DNA from: Psychrobacter phenylpyruvicus DSM 7000 = NBRC 102152
GTDB lineage: Bacteria; Pseudomonadota; Gammaproteobacteria; Pseudomonadales; Moraxellaceae
Assembly (NCBI RefSeq): GCF_000685805.1
Contig: NZ_JMKP01000016.1
Location: forward strand, 1-63,980
Reading direction: 5' to 3'
DNA: 63,980 nt
Shown: one piece after another, positions 47,119 through 56,542 of the stretch
Layout of the letters: every line of letters begins with the position of its first letter
Position numbering within the stretch: the first letter of the stretch is position 1
Notes under the pieces: generated by a model
Database searches by the model: none
The model's input: the letters and a program-made list of their open reading frames with translations, nothing else
What the model was told of the DNA's origin: nothing
Program-made: the position numbers and the translations under genes

Positions 47119-47166
47119 ACACAAGATATAGGGTGGTTTCTATAATATAGGCACAATATAAAGGAA
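47119..47166. promoter_or_regulatory. pair of NrdR-box-like sites upstream of nrdA
   Basis: Site 1 (47119-47134, ACACAAGATATAGGGT) matches 14 of 16 positions of the NrdR box acaCwAtATaTwGtgt. Site 2 (47151-47166, GCACAATATAAAGGAA) matches 11 of 16, with 9 of 10 in the core. The start-to-start distance is 32 bp, three helical turns, the usual spacing for cooperative NrdR binding. NrdR represses RNR genes when dATP/ATP is high. Confidence 0.75.
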
Positions 47167-47582
47167 AAAAACAATTTTTGCTATCTTGACAAAGCGGCAG
47201 TTACTAGTTCAATTGCGAGAATTAAGATGAACAATTAGCCATGAAAAATACTTGCAAATTTGCAACTACTGATAGGCTATTGCTTAGCGGTTATGTCAAG
47301 GAAAATTATTAGCAAAAAAAGCTGGAAAAAACTTTTTTTACTAAATTGTAAATGAGAGTAAATGGGTTTAGCTTTGTTCAGCTAAAACTTTTAACCTGTA
47401 AATTAATTCATTTTGAGCGGTTAAAATAAAACCTAAATAAAACGCAAATAAAAAGAGCAGGGATGCCTGCTCTTTTTTTTAACTATATTTTGAAGCTATG
47501 TTGTGAAGCTAGATTATGGAAGCTCAGCCGTGGCTAATGTATAAAATAGTGACTCAGTTAAGGTGCTATTGACTAAAGATAT
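47167..47582. other. region between the nrdA promoter and the DUF493 gene
   Basis: No gene seen. It is A+T-rich and holds the upstream part of the nrdA control region and the terminator at 47451-47476. Confidence 0.6.
47451..47476. terminator. Rho-independent terminator after the YbeD-like gene
   Basis: AAAAGAGCAGG / CCTGCTCTTTT with a GATG loop and a run of T on one side and A on the other, so it can terminate minus-strand transcripts from the YbeD-like gene. Confidence 0.9.
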
Positions 47583-47924
47583 TTACACCACGGTGCGAAC
47601 GGTTTTTGCTTTATCCAGTGCTGCATAAAGCTCGTTCACTTGCTCGGCTTCAGTGAAGTATAACTTAGCACGCACTGAGGTAAAACGGCCGGTACTTGAT
47701 TGTTTTACAGTTAGGCTTTCGGTGTCAAATTCAGGGAACTGAGTGCCTAAAATAAGCTTAACTTCATTTAGTAGAGTATCATGCTCACCTTCATGACCAA
47801 TAATGCTCATGGGGTAGTCCATTGGGAACTCCCATAAGTGTAGGTTTTGGATGTCGGTCTTTTTGGCAAGAGGGTTTCTGTGTAGAGTTAAGTCGCGAGT
47901 CATATCGATTTTTTTGTTAGCCAT
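47583..47924 (-). CDS. YbeD/DUF493 family protein
   Basis: 113 residues from ATG 47924, 9 bases after GGGAG; the ATG 9 bases farther upstream abuts that site and is less likely. Contains LWEFPMDYPMSIIGHE and the ACT-like fold signature with TGRFTSVRAKLYFTEAEQVNELYAAL, typical of small YbeD-type proteins whose role is not well defined. It lies upstream of nrdA and downstream of rpoD on the same strand, but is separated from both by terminators. Confidence 0.85.
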   Translation of the reverse strand: MANKKIDMTRDLTLHRNPLAKKTDIQNLHLWEFPMDYPMSIIGHEGEHDTLLNEVKLILGTQFPEFDTESLTVKQSSTGRFTSVRAKLYFTEAEQVNELYAALDKAKTVRTVV

Positions 47925-47954
47925 AATTGGCATCTCCCATTGTTTTTGAAGTAT

Positions 47955-47984
47955 AAAAAAAGCTGAGAACCCCCAGCTTTTTTT
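47955..47984 (-). terminator. rpoD terminator
   Basis: A-run plus AGCTG (47955-47965) pairs with CAGCTTTTTTT (47974-47984); on the minus strand the A-run becomes the T-tail. It lies ~30 bp past the rpoD stop. Confidence 0.85.
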
Positions 47985-48012
47985 AGTGAATAAGTAATGG
48001 TGTGGCTAATAC

Positions 48013-49878
48013 TTAGTCATTTTCTAAAAATGAGCGTAGGTGCTCAGAGCGTGAAGGATGGCGTAGCTTACGTAAAGCTTTGGCCTCAATCTGACGGATA
48101 CGCTCACGGGTAACATCAAACTGCTTACCGACCTCTTCTAGAGTATGATCGGTTGGCATATCAATACCAAAACGCATACGCAGTACTTTGGCTTCACGTT
48201 CGGTTAGATTACTCAACACATCACGAGTGGCTTCTTGTAGGCCGGCTGAAGTAGCATCTTCAACTGGGCTTGAGATGGTTTGGTCCTCAATAAAGTCGCC
48301 TAGGTGTGAATCTTCATCGTCACCGATTGGTGTTTCCATAGATATGGGTTCTTTGGCAATTTTCAAGACTTTACGAACCTTGCCTTCGTCCATCTCTAAA
48401 CGTTCGCCTAATTCCTCAGGAGTGGGTTCACGGCCCATCTCTTGTAGCAACTGACGTGACACACGGTTTATTTTGTTTATGGTTTCAATCATGTGGACCG
48501 GGATACGAATAGTACGAGCCTGGTCAGCGATTGAACGGGTAATGGCCTGACGAATCCACCAAGTAGCGTAAGTTGAGAACTTATAACCACGGCGGTATTC
48601 AAACTTATCTACCGCTTTCATCAAACCAATGTTACCTTCTTGAATTAAATCCAAGAACTGTAAACCACGGTTGGTGTATTTTTTGGCAATAGAGATTACC
48701 AGACGTAAGTTGGCTTCAACCATTTCTTTTTTGGCACGGCGGGCTTTTGCTTCCCCAATGGCCATACGGCGAGCGACTTCTTTCATCTCGCTGATTTGCA
48801 TGCCAAGTCTGTTTTCATGGTCTTTAATACGGCGCTGTAATACCACTACGTCGTCAACTACTTTGGCTAAGCTATCGGCAAATTTAGGATTGCCTTTTAG
48901 ACGATCGGTTAACCAGTCAACGTTGGTTTCGTTACTTGGGAAGGTCTTACGGAACTCTGCACGTGGCATTTTTCCGCGGCGAATAACCAAACGCATGATT
49001 TGACGCTCTTGCTTACGCACATCATCATAAACATCGTGCATGATAGCCATCACGTTGTCAGACATACGGTTATTTAACTTCAATAGCATAAAGCGGTCGG
49101 CCATCTTGGCATAAGCTTCTTCAGCTTGCGGACTACCACGGCCATACTCTTCTAAAGCTTGTTTGGCAACAGCAAATAGCTCGCGAATCTCTTCGACACG
49201 CTGACGCACAAGTTCTGGATCTAGGCCACCAGCTTCTTCTGCTTCTTCCTCTTCTTCTTCAACGTCTTCTTCCTCATCATCATCCACATCTTTGGCTTTA
49301 GATTTGGTGGTGATGACAGGTACTTTTTCTTCGTCTTCTTCAACCGGCTCAAGCTCTTCTGGATCTAAAAAGCCAGTGATAACGTCAGAAAGCTTCTTCT
49401 CGCCAGCTTCTACTAGATCATATTCATCAAGGATAAATTGCACAGTGCCAGGCCAGTAAGCCATAGCGTGCTGCACATCACGGATACCTTCTTCAATACG
49501 CTTAGCGATAACAATCTCGCCTTCACGGGTTAATAAGTCAACGGTACCCATTTCGCGCATGTACATACGTACAGGGTCAGTGGTACGACCTGGTTCTGTT
49601 TCTACAGCGGCTAATACAGCGGCTGCTTCATCAGTGGCCATTTCATCATCATTGGCCCCATCGTTCATCAAGATATCATCAGCATCCGGTGCTGATTCAA
49701 AAATTTTAATACCAACATCCGTAAGCATTTGAACGATGTCTTCAATTTGGTCGCTTTCGGTAATTGAGGCGGGAAGTTGGTCGTTCACCTCAGCATAAGT
49801 CAAATAGCCTTGCTCTTTACCCATTTGAATTAGGGTGGCTAGTTGAGAGGTAGATTGAGAGGCTGCCTTATCGGTCAT
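48013..49878 (-). CDS. rpoD: RNA polymerase primary sigma factor (sigma-70)
   Basis: 621 residues (E. coli 613). The start chosen is ATG 49878 ([20 protein letters not shown]), which aligns with the family start; a 64-codon upstream extension to 50070 is hydrophobic and unlike sigma-70. Region 1.1 is at ~10-80; an acidic stretch with 13 Asp/Glu-rich residues is at ~190-230; regions 2.3-2.4 include [17 protein letters not shown]; region 4.2 is [20 protein letters not shown]. Its order after dnaG follows the macromolecular synthesis operon; rpsU is not present here. Confidence 0.97.
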   Translation of the reverse strand: MTDKAASQSTSQLATLIQMGKEQGYLTYAEVNDQLPASITESDQIEDIVQMLTDVGIKIFESAPDADDILMNDGANDDEMATDEAAAVLAAVETEPGRTTDPVRMYMREMGTVDLLTREGEIVIAKRIEEGIRDVQHAMAYWPGTVQFILDEYDLVEAGEKKLSDVITGFLDPEELEPVEEDEEKVPVITTKSKAKDVDDDEEEDVEEEEEEAEEAGGLDPELVRQRVEEIRELFAVAKQALEEYGRGSPQAEEAYAKMADRFMLLKLNNRMSDNVMAIMHDVYDDVRKQERQIMRLVIRRGKMPRAEFRKTFPSNETNVDWLTDRLKGNPKFADSLAKVVDDVVVLQRRIKDHENRLGMQISEMKEVARRMAIGEAKARRAKKEMVEANLRLVISIAKKYTNRGLQFLDLIQEGNIGLMKAVDKFEYRRGYKFSTYATWWIRQAITRSIADQARTIRIPVHMIETINKINRVSRQLLQEMGREPTPEELGERLEMDEGKVRKVLKIAKEPISMETPIGDDEDSHLGDFIEDQTISSPVEDATSAGLQEATRDVLSNLTEREAKVLRMRFGIDMPTDHTLEEVGKQFDVTRERIRQIEAKALRKLRHPSRSEHLRSFLEND

Positions 49879-50244
49879 AATATCTCGCTTGCAATAGAAG
49901 ATGTGGGTTAAAGGTAGAGTGGGGGTGCATTCGCTTTTTAGTAGGCCAGATTGTTGTCTTATTGTTGTAGTTTTTGCAAAAGCTATATACTGTAAGTTGA
50001 GCAACCAAATCTGCAGCCAAAGAGTAAAAGATTTTAGTCCGATATTATAACATAATATCCAAATCAGCACCGCAAATACGACCTTCAGTGATAAAAACTA
50101 ACGCTGATATGGGTTCAGTATTTGCTTAGGTACTACCCGGTGATACTAATGATATGGGGCCATTGCCCATTTTTTAAAGCCTTAGAGCCTATTGTATGGA
50201 TAAACAACAGCTTAATAAAGTTTCAATACGCCAAATAAACCCCT
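49879..50244. other. rpoD-dnaG intergenic region
   Basis: 366 bases, no gene supported; the upstream ORF extension of rpoD is not believed. A short hairpin ATGGG...CCCAT (50153-50170 region) with a T-run on the plus strand is weak. A separate rpoD promoter is likely here. Confidence 0.5.
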
Positions 50245-52515
50245 TTAATCCATCTTATTTGATTGTTTGGCCTGTTGCTGCTTCGACCAATTTATTAAGG
50301 TCTGACGTTGGCGGTTTAGATATGAGGTGATAATAATACTCTTAGATTGTGACATTTGCTTGGACAAGGCTTGTAACAGTAGTTGTACCAACAAATCATC
50401 GAACAGCTCATCGACATCGATGATACCGCGCTTATTTAAATTGGACCAAAAAGGAAACCAACGCTGGGCCAAGGTCTGCTGCATGTTAGCCGGTAGATTG
50501 GCTAGGATAAAGTGGGCAGCGGCATTGGTGTCTTTGGGCAGATGAGGCGCTAGAGTATTTATGGTCTCAGTAAGCTGCACCAAGCTTGGGCTGTCAAAAT
50601 CTTGCCAACTCGGTAGAGGCGGTGCCTTGATAGCCCCTTTAGCAGGCGACCTAGTAGTAGAGACATTGATAGGGGGTGTGACGGGCGCTTTAGCGGAAGC
50701 TTTATTGGCATCAGCAGCCTGCTCATTTTTTGGTTTTGAGCGCTGCGGATATAGTTCAATATCTGCCACACCAGACTCTTGCCATATGCGTGCAATGGGG
50801 TCTTCTTGCATCAAATTGGGGGAAAACAACAAGCACAGCTCCAACATGCGGCTGACTGTCATGTCGCTGTCGAAGTCTAATAACACATCATGAGCTGAGC
50901 TCTTTTGACCTTTTCGGCCGCCCAGTTTTTGGTAGATGTCATTATTCAGCAGATACTTAAAGCTTGAGCCTTTTGGTAAGTTGTTGGTCAGCTGTCTCAC
51001 TTGAGACATCAGTTTCGCTTTGCCCTCAGCCAAGCTTAAGTCATATCTCTCACTTAAGTAGGCAAAAATATATTGCGATAAAGGCATGGCGTTTTTGATT
51101 TGCTCACGCATGGCCTCTACCCCTTGTAAAGACACGTAAGTATCGGGATCATGGCCACCAGGCAGGGTCAAAAAGCGCAGCTCTTTGTCATCACTAAGTA
51201 CCGGCAATGCGACCTCAAGGGTACGCCACGCTGCTTTTTGACCCGCACTATCCCCATCAAAACACAAAGTTAGGGTAGGGTTTAATTGTAATAAGCGCGA
51301 GATTTGGCTCTCATTAATGGCCGTTCCCATTGAAGCTACTGCGCCGTAGATGCCTGCTTGATATAGAGCAATGACATCCATGTAGCCTTCGACCACTAGC
51401 CAGTCATTGGCTCTATGCTGCCTAGACTCATAATAGCCATACAGAACGTGCTGCTTATGGAATATCGGTGAGTCACTAGAGTTGATGTATTTGGGATTTA
51501 CTTCATTGTCCAAGGCACGTCCAGCAAAGGCTATCACCCTGCCTTGATTGTCTCGGATCGGGAAAATTACCCGATCACGCAGCAAGTCATAATCACGCCC
51601 TTTTTCAGAATTGCGTACCAATCCCAAAGCTTTTAAGCCCTCTATATCCCGTGGGAAAGCTTGCTCTAAATGCTGCCAACCGCTTGGGGCATAGCCGAGC
51701 TTAAACTCTTCAATAGTGCTGTCGGTTAGACCCCGCTCTTTAAAATAAGCCATGGCCCGTGAGTTATTACGTAAGTTATGTTGATAAAACTCACTGACAC
51801 TCACCAATAAGTCATACAGGTCGCCCTCTTGGCTATCTTGCTGACTATTTTGAGGCTGATTGTAGGGAGAGCCGGACTGATAATCGGGAGCAGAGCCCAT
51901 ACTAGGGTCAAAGGGGGCAACGTCTTCAGGGTAGAAGCCTGAGTTCCAGTCAGCAGGGGGCGCAGAGTTATAATAACTGGCCTCATCAAAGTAGCCGGCA
52001 CTGTCATCAGAGACAGGGGCTGACTCAAAGTTATTTGTGCCACTGACATTGGAGGAATTGTTGGTGTTAGACCCATTATTAGGCTCAAAGCCGACGCTAT
52101 TGCCGTTTAAATTGCCAGAGCTGCTTGTTGTAGAAGCGTCTTGGGGCTGTTTGATAGGCGGCTGAGGCGGTGGTGGCGCGCTTTGTTTTGGCGCTCTTTT
52201 ATAGCGTAAATTTTTGTTATCTTCTTTGGGTATCTCAACCCCTGTCTGACGTGACAACTCTTGAACTGCTTCCATAAAGGTTTGGTTTTCGTAGTCGCGC
52301 AAAAAGCTGATGGCGTTGCCACCCACGCCGCACCCAAAGCAGTTATAGACGTTTTTTTGGGGATTGACATAAAAAGAGGGGGTTTTTTCACCGTGAAAAG
52401 GGCAGTTGCCTTTAAATTCTTTTCCGGCACGTTTTAAGGTGGTGTGCTTGCCAATAATCCCTACCAAATCGGCTTGGCTATTTAGTTGATCAAGAATATG
52501 GCTAGGGATGCTCAT
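50245..52515 (-). CDS. dnaG: DNA primase with a long low-complexity insert
   Basis: Makes RNA primers for replication. 756 residues, against 581 in E. coli. The zinc finger is CPFH...CFGC (~38-64). The RNA polymerase domain starts near ~235 (DLYDLLVSVSEFYQHNLRNN), with the Toprim motif WLVVEGYMDVIAL and CFDGDSAGQKAA. Between them lies a ~120-residue Pro-, Ser-, Asn- and acid-rich insert (~108-232) not seen in standard DnaG. A second polar stretch at ~590-650 precedes the C-terminal DnaB-binding domain. The ribosome-binding site is weak. Confidence 0.95.
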   Translation of the reverse strand: MSIPSHILDQLNSQADLVGIIGKHTTLKRAGKEFKGNCPFHGEKTPSFYVNPQKNVYNCFGCGVGGNAISFLRDYENQTFMEAVQELSRQTGVEIPKEDNKNLRYKRAPKQSAPPPPQPPIKQPQDASTTSSSGNLNGNSVGFEPNNGSNTNNSSNVSGTNNFESAPVSDDSAGYFDEASYYNSAPPADWNSGFYPEDVAPFDPSMGSAPDYQSGSPYNQPQNSQQDSQEGDLYDLLVSVSEFYQHNLRNNSRAMAYFKERGLTDSTIEEFKLGYAPSGWQHLEQAFPRDIEGLKALGLVRNSEKGRDYDLLRDRVIFPIRDNQGRVIAFAGRALDNEVNPKYINSSDSPIFHKQHVLYGYYESRQHRANDWLVVEGYMDVIALYQAGIYGAVASMGTAINESQISRLLQLNPTLTLCFDGDSAGQKAAWRTLEVALPVLSDDKELRFLTLPGGHDPDTYVSLQGVEAMREQIKNAMPLSQYIFAYLSERYDLSLAEGKAKLMSQVRQLTNNLPKGSSFKYLLNNDIYQKLGGRKGQKSSAHDVLLDFDSDMTVSRMLELCLLFSPNLMQEDPIARIWQESGVADIELYPQRSKPKNEQAADANKASAKAPVTPPINVSTTRSPAKGAIKAPPLPSWQDFDSPSLVQLTETINTLAPHLPKDTNAAAHFILANLPANMQQTLAQRWFPFWSNLNKRGIIDVDELFDDLLVQLLLQALSKQMSQSKSIIITSYLNRQRQTLINWSKQQQAKQSNKMD

Positions 52516-52562
52516 AATTGCGTTTGGCCTTACCAGATAAAAACGGATTCTTTAGACGCATA

Positions 52563-52596
52563 AGCCACTTTAAAGGGGTTAGCTTATAAAGTGGCT
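52563..52596. repeat. hairpin between bamD and dnaG
   Basis: AGCCACTTTA (52563-52572) pairs with TAAAGTGGCT (52587-52596) across a 14-nt loop. No T-run on either side. It may stabilise or process the bamD-dnaG transcript. Confidence 0.55.
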
Positions 52597-52639
52597 CAAA
52601 GGGATTGCTTTAACAACGTAGTTTTAGCTAAGCACTCAT

Positions 52640-53809
52640 TTATTCATTAGGGCTGCTATCAGGATACATCTCTTTTGGGCTAGCAATGCGAGGCTGTGGC
52701 TGAGTGCTTGTTGTATCTTCAGGTAAGCCTAGACCTAAGTTAACGCCGCGGCGACCGGTATTGATCGTCGGTAAGTTTTGCTCAGATAAAGTGGCATCGT
52801 CTGTAGGCAGCTGTAATTGAGCAGCTTTATGAATGACCTGCTGTTTGGTGGCTCCGGTATATTGAGTGTTTTGTGCTGCCTCGGAGTCTGAGCGCTTGTC
52901 TGAGCGACCCAGCTTGCCGTAAGTCATTCTGCTTAATAGGCTACCAGCACGATTGTTGCTAATACGTACCTTACCATCAGCAGTTAACCATTCAGGATAG
53001 TTGATTTGTAGCAAGGTTTTGTACTGCTGTGCCAAATCATTTAGACCCAATTGCTCATTGCTATAAGCCAAGATCGCAATGGCTTCGGGAATTTGTTGGC
53101 TTTGAGGATAGTATTGGAATACCCATCTTGCACGGTTAGCAGCGGCAACATGAGCTTCGCGTTTAATATACCAACGCGCGGCTGTTAGCTCACTCTCAGC
53201 AAATTGGTTGTAAATATAGATCATGCGCTGCGCTGCATCTGGAGCATAGCTACTATTTGGGAACTTAGTCAGTAACTCTTGGAAGTTGCTAAAAGCCAAA
53301 CGATAGTAAGAAGTATCACGATGGGCTTGCTGTAATTTTGCCGCATTTAATAAGCTACTAGTACCGGTTTGCATATTGGCTACACCGCGGACATAGTAAG
53401 CATAATCTACTTGAGGGTTGCGAGGATATAGCTTAATAAATTGTTCAGCACTGGTCACCGCTAAGGCGTATTCGCTTGACTGGAACTGGCTGTACATTAA
53501 GTCTAATAAAGCTTGCTCGGCATAGGGGCCAGTAGGGTAGAAAGTACGCAGCTCAGATAATTGCTCTGAGGCATAGATATAGCGTCCTTTTTCCATCGAT
53601 TCTACCGCTTCTTTATAGTACTGGGCATCCGACTTCTCTGCAGAAGCTACCGCGTCAGTGTCTTTGCCAGTAATATTTTTTAGAGTCTGACAACCAGATA
53701 AGCTAAGCATACCAGCGGCTAATAATGCCAAAGTGAACTTAGTCTTACTAGAAGAGTGAGATGAATTAGGGGTTAATGCAGTAAATAAAGAAGTTGAAGC
53801 ACGCTGCAT
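52640..53809 (-). CDS. bamD: BamD, outer-membrane protein assembly lipoprotein
   Basis: Essential lipoprotein of the BAM complex. 389 residues; E. coli BamD is 245. The signal with lipobox LSLSGC (~40) is preceded by a ~20-residue polar leader. TPR repeats follow, with AQYYKEAVESMEKGRYIYA, FYPTGPYAEQALLDLMYSQF and the segment DYAYYVRGVANMQ typical of the family. The last ~100 residues are a polar, probably disordered tail absent from E. coli. GGAG lies 6 bases before the ATG. Divergent from rluD, as is common in gammaproteobacteria. Confidence 0.94.
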   Translation of the reverse strand: MQRASTSLFTALTPNSSHSSSKTKFTLALLAAGMLSLSGCQTLKNITGKDTDAVASAEKSDAQYYKEAVESMEKGRYIYASEQLSELRTFYPTGPYAEQALLDLMYSQFQSSEYALAVTSAEQFIKLYPRNPQVDYAYYVRGVANMQTGTSSLLNAAKLQQAHRDTSYYRLAFSNFQELLTKFPNSSYAPDAAQRMIYIYNQFAESELTAARWYIKREAHVAAANRARWVFQYYPQSQQIPEAIAILAYSNEQLGLNDLAQQYKTLLQINYPEWLTADGKVRISNNRAGSLLSRMTYGKLGRSDKRSDSEAAQNTQYTGATKQQVIHKAAQLQLPTDDATLSEQNLPTINTGRRGVNLGLGLPEDTTSTQPQPRIASPKEMYPDSSPNE

Positions 53810-54085
53810 GGAAATCTCCGCAGAATATTTTAGTAAATTTTAGTGGCTCTAGTGTAGCACGCTACACTAATATTTTGGTATAGGATTATAGAGTGAATGC
53901 TACCTTAATGTTGTTAGCGCTTTAGTTGGAACAGTTATCAGGCGTTATTGAGGATATAATTAATAGATTTGTGGGACTAAACTGGCTATTTTGAAGGGTC
54001 GGCTCTCAAGCTAAAATAAGGAGAATTAGCCAAACCATGCTACACTTAGCTTATTAATAAAAAATTTAATTTGGTCCAAATAACT

Positions 54086-55444
54086 ATGTCTTCTAATATG
54101 CCTTCAAATAAGTCTTCTAATACATCTCCTAGTATGTCTTCTAATAACCTATCCTCTAATCTGCCTTCTGAGGCGTCATCAGTACCTTCGGAAAATAGCC
54201 CAAACCCGCGCAACAATCAAGCAGGATTTGTAGATAATATGGCTCAGAGTGGTACGGAAGGTCAGTCAAACCCGCCTAGCAGTACTATAGCTAATAATAC
54301 TATAGAAGATAAAACTGAGGTTAAAACTACAGAGGATAAAGCTACAGAAGATAAAGGCCACTCTATGCCAAGCTCGACAGTCGAAAGTTTACAGTCATTT
54401 CAATCATCATCAACAGCAGATTATGAAGTAGATTATGAGGCACACAATGAACTGGAAGATTTCGATGAAGACGAAGAAGATACTGATAATCAAGCCTTAG
54501 AGGTGCATGCTGAGCATATAGTGACTAAAGACGAAGCTGGTCAGCGTATTGATAAGTTGGCGGCAGAGCTTTTTGCTGATCACTCTCGTGCTCAGCTGCA
54601 AGAATGGCTAAAGTCGGGTAACATGACCATTAATGGTAGTGTCGAAAAACCGAAATATCGGGTTAAGGTTGGAGATAGCTTGCTACTACAAGCTAAACTT
54701 GAACAACATGGTAGTGATCAGCCAGAAGACATAGCTTTAGATATTGTCTATGAAGATGACAGTGTGCTGGTGGTAAATAAGCCGGTGGGTATGGTGGTCC
54801 ACCCTGGCGCTGGTAACTGGACAGGAACCTTGGTCAATGGGCTATTGTTTCATTATCCCAATCAAGCACATTTGCCAAGGGCTGGCTTGGTTCACCGTAT
54901 TGATAAAAATACTTCGGGATTATTGGTCATTGGTAAAACCAAAGCGGCGCAGCTTGAGCTACAAGAGCAGCTAAAAGATAAAACGGTCTATCGTCATTAT
55001 CAATGTATTGTTGCAGGTGATGTGGCAAGTCTAACTCGTCAGCGCACAATCGATGCCCCAATAGGTCGTCACCGCACCCAGCGTACCAAGATGACGGTAA
55101 CCAGCGTCGGTAAGCCAGCTGTGACCCATATTATGAATATTACCCCGTTAAATGAAAATTATAGTTTGCTTGATGTGCAATTAGAAACCGGCCGTACCCA
55201 TCAAATTCGTGTCCATCTAAGTCACATAGGCCATCCCATTATTGGCGATGATGTCTATGGTAATCGTCAACAACTAAGAGCAGGATTGACCCAAGAGCAG
55301 CGTGATGCCATTCAAAACTTCCCGCGTCAGGCGCTGCATGCGTATCAATTAGGGTTTGTGCATCCAGAGACTGGCGAGGATATCGAAGTCACAGCGCCTT
55401 TACCGGATGATATTGTTGAACTGGCAGAAATCTTGAGCGAGTAG
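54086..55444 (+). CDS. rluD: 23S rRNA pseudouridine synthase RluD
   Basis: Makes pseudouridines at 23S positions 1911/1915/1917. From ATG 54086 the protein has 452 residues, ~125 more than E. coli; an in-frame TTG upstream (54071) is not favoured. Residues ~1-145 are a Ser/Asn- then Glu/Asp-rich extension. The S4 domain follows at ~150 (DEAGQRIDKLAAELFADHSR), then the RluA-type catalytic domain with the catalytic Asp in LVHRIDKNTSGLLV. pgeF begins 5 bases after the stop, a conserved pair. No clear ribosome-binding site at the chosen start. Confidence 0.94.
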   Translation: MSSNMPSNKSSNTSPSMSSNNLSSNLPSEASSVPSENSPNPRNNQAGFVDNMAQSGTEGQSNPPSSTIANNTIEDKTEVKTTEDKATEDKGHSMPSSTVESLQSFQSSSTADYEVDYEAHNELEDFDEDEEDTDNQALEVHAEHIVTKDEAGQRIDKLAAELFADHSRAQLQEWLKSGNMTINGSVEKPKYRVKVGDSLLLQAKLEQHGSDQPEDIALDIVYEDDSVLVVNKPVGMVVHPGAGNWTGTLVNGLLFHYPNQAHLPRAGLVHRIDKNTSGLLVIGKTKAAQLELQEQLKDKTVYRHYQCIVAGDVASLTRQRTIDAPIGRHRTQRTKMTVTSVGKPAVTHIMNITPLNENYSLLDVQLETGRTHQIRVHLSHIGHPIIGDDVYGNRQQLRAGLTQEQRDAIQNFPRQALHAYQLGFVHPETGEDIEVTAPLPDDIVELAEILSE

Positions 55445-55449
55445 CGTTT

Positions 55450-56448
55450 ATGATGTTCAATCCCATTACCCCAAGTTCAAGCCAAAAAAAACCGTTTCAA
55501 GTATTGGCTCATACCGATGAGATATTAATCATTCAAACCAATGCTGGAGTTGACTTGGCTACAGCTGCTGACAAACAACCCGCTACTGAGAAACAAAAAG
55601 CTAAGCTCAATAGTTATGGCCGCTTTAACTTGGGGCTGCATGTCAATGATGATCCGGCCCAAGTACTGCATAATAGAGCGCAGTTACTACAATTAATCAA
55701 TGGATATCTGGCTGAGCAAACTGATCAGCAGAAGACAGATTCTGCTGTTGAGGCTATTTATTGGTTAAGTCAAATTCACAGCAACCAAGTGATTCGCATT
55801 GAAGATGAATATTTAGATAACTTGTCTTTAACTCCCCCTGCGGCAGATGCTTTGGTCACTGCCCAGTCGTGTCAGGCGCTGGCCATTATGACTGCAGACT
55901 GTGTGCCCATTGTGATTTATGATCCAAACACGCAGCAGGTTGCCGCTATTCATGCCGGCTGGCAGGGGCTGGCTAATGGGGTAATATTTGAAGCTTATAA
56001 AGAGCTTACTAACCTTACATCATTAACGCCTAATTCAGTGTCTGTAAACTTAGAGGTCAAACCCATCCAAGCTTGGCCTTTACAAGCTTGGATAGGTGCT
56101 TGTATCTCTCAAGCCTGTTATGAGGTGTCTGGTGATGTGGTAGATAAACTGCTGCTTGGCTGTGAAAAGATGGGCATGGAAGCAGAGCAAATCAGACCAC
56201 AAATTGTCGCTGCGCATGAAGATGCTAATAAAGCTTGGTTAGACCTGCCTAAATTGGCGCAGTTGCAGCTTGAGCAATTAGGTATAGCAGTTGAGCAACC
56301 TACAACTTTGAGTGATGAATCAAAAGCTGGTCCTGCTTTGGCCTGTAGTTATGAGGACAGCAGTTATTATTCTTATCGTAGAAAGACTCATTTAGGTGAG
56401 GGCAATACTGGCCGTATGGCGTTACTAGTCGTTAAACTTAAGACTTAA
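55450..56448 (+). CDS. pgeF: PgeF/YfiH family, laccase-domain peptidoglycan editing factor
   Basis: Acts on misincorporated L-Ser in peptidoglycan precursors in E. coli; older labels say polyphenol oxidase. Metal ligands: His in QIHSNQV, Cys in MTADCVPIVI, His in IHAGWQGLANG. 332 residues versus 243 in E. coli; the extra includes ~45 residues at the front and an insert with duplicated QAW (PIQAWPLQAWIGA). That insert is encoded by an inverted repeat (56065-56075 / 56083-56093). Start ATG-ATG directly after rluD; translational coupling is likely. Confidence 0.92.
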   Translation: MMFNPITPSSSQKKPFQVLAHTDEILIIQTNAGVDLATAADKQPATEKQKAKLNSYGRFNLGLHVNDDPAQVLHNRAQLLQLINGYLAEQTDQQKTDSAVEAIYWLSQIHSNQVIRIEDEYLDNLSLTPPAADALVTAQSCQALAIMTADCVPIVIYDPNTQQVAAIHAGWQGLANGVIFEAYKELTNLTSLTPNSVSVNLEVKPIQAWPLQAWIGACISQACYEVSGDVVDKLLLGCEKMGMEAEQIRPQIVAAHEDANKAWLDLPKLAQLQLEQLGIAVEQPTTLSDESKAGPALACSYEDSSYYSYRRKTHLGEGNTGRMALLVVKLKT

Positions 56449-56542
56449 GCTTATTGTGTTGTAGATTGTTGGCTAAATTTGCAAATTGGGTCTAGGTTAG
56501 GTTAAATAGGCCCTTTATCTAATATTAGGATGCTTACCACTC

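Noticed and set aside
49879..50070. 64-codon N-terminal extension of rpoD
   Set aside because: The extension is hydrophobic and unlike sigma-70; the internal ATG at 49878 gives the family start and normal length.
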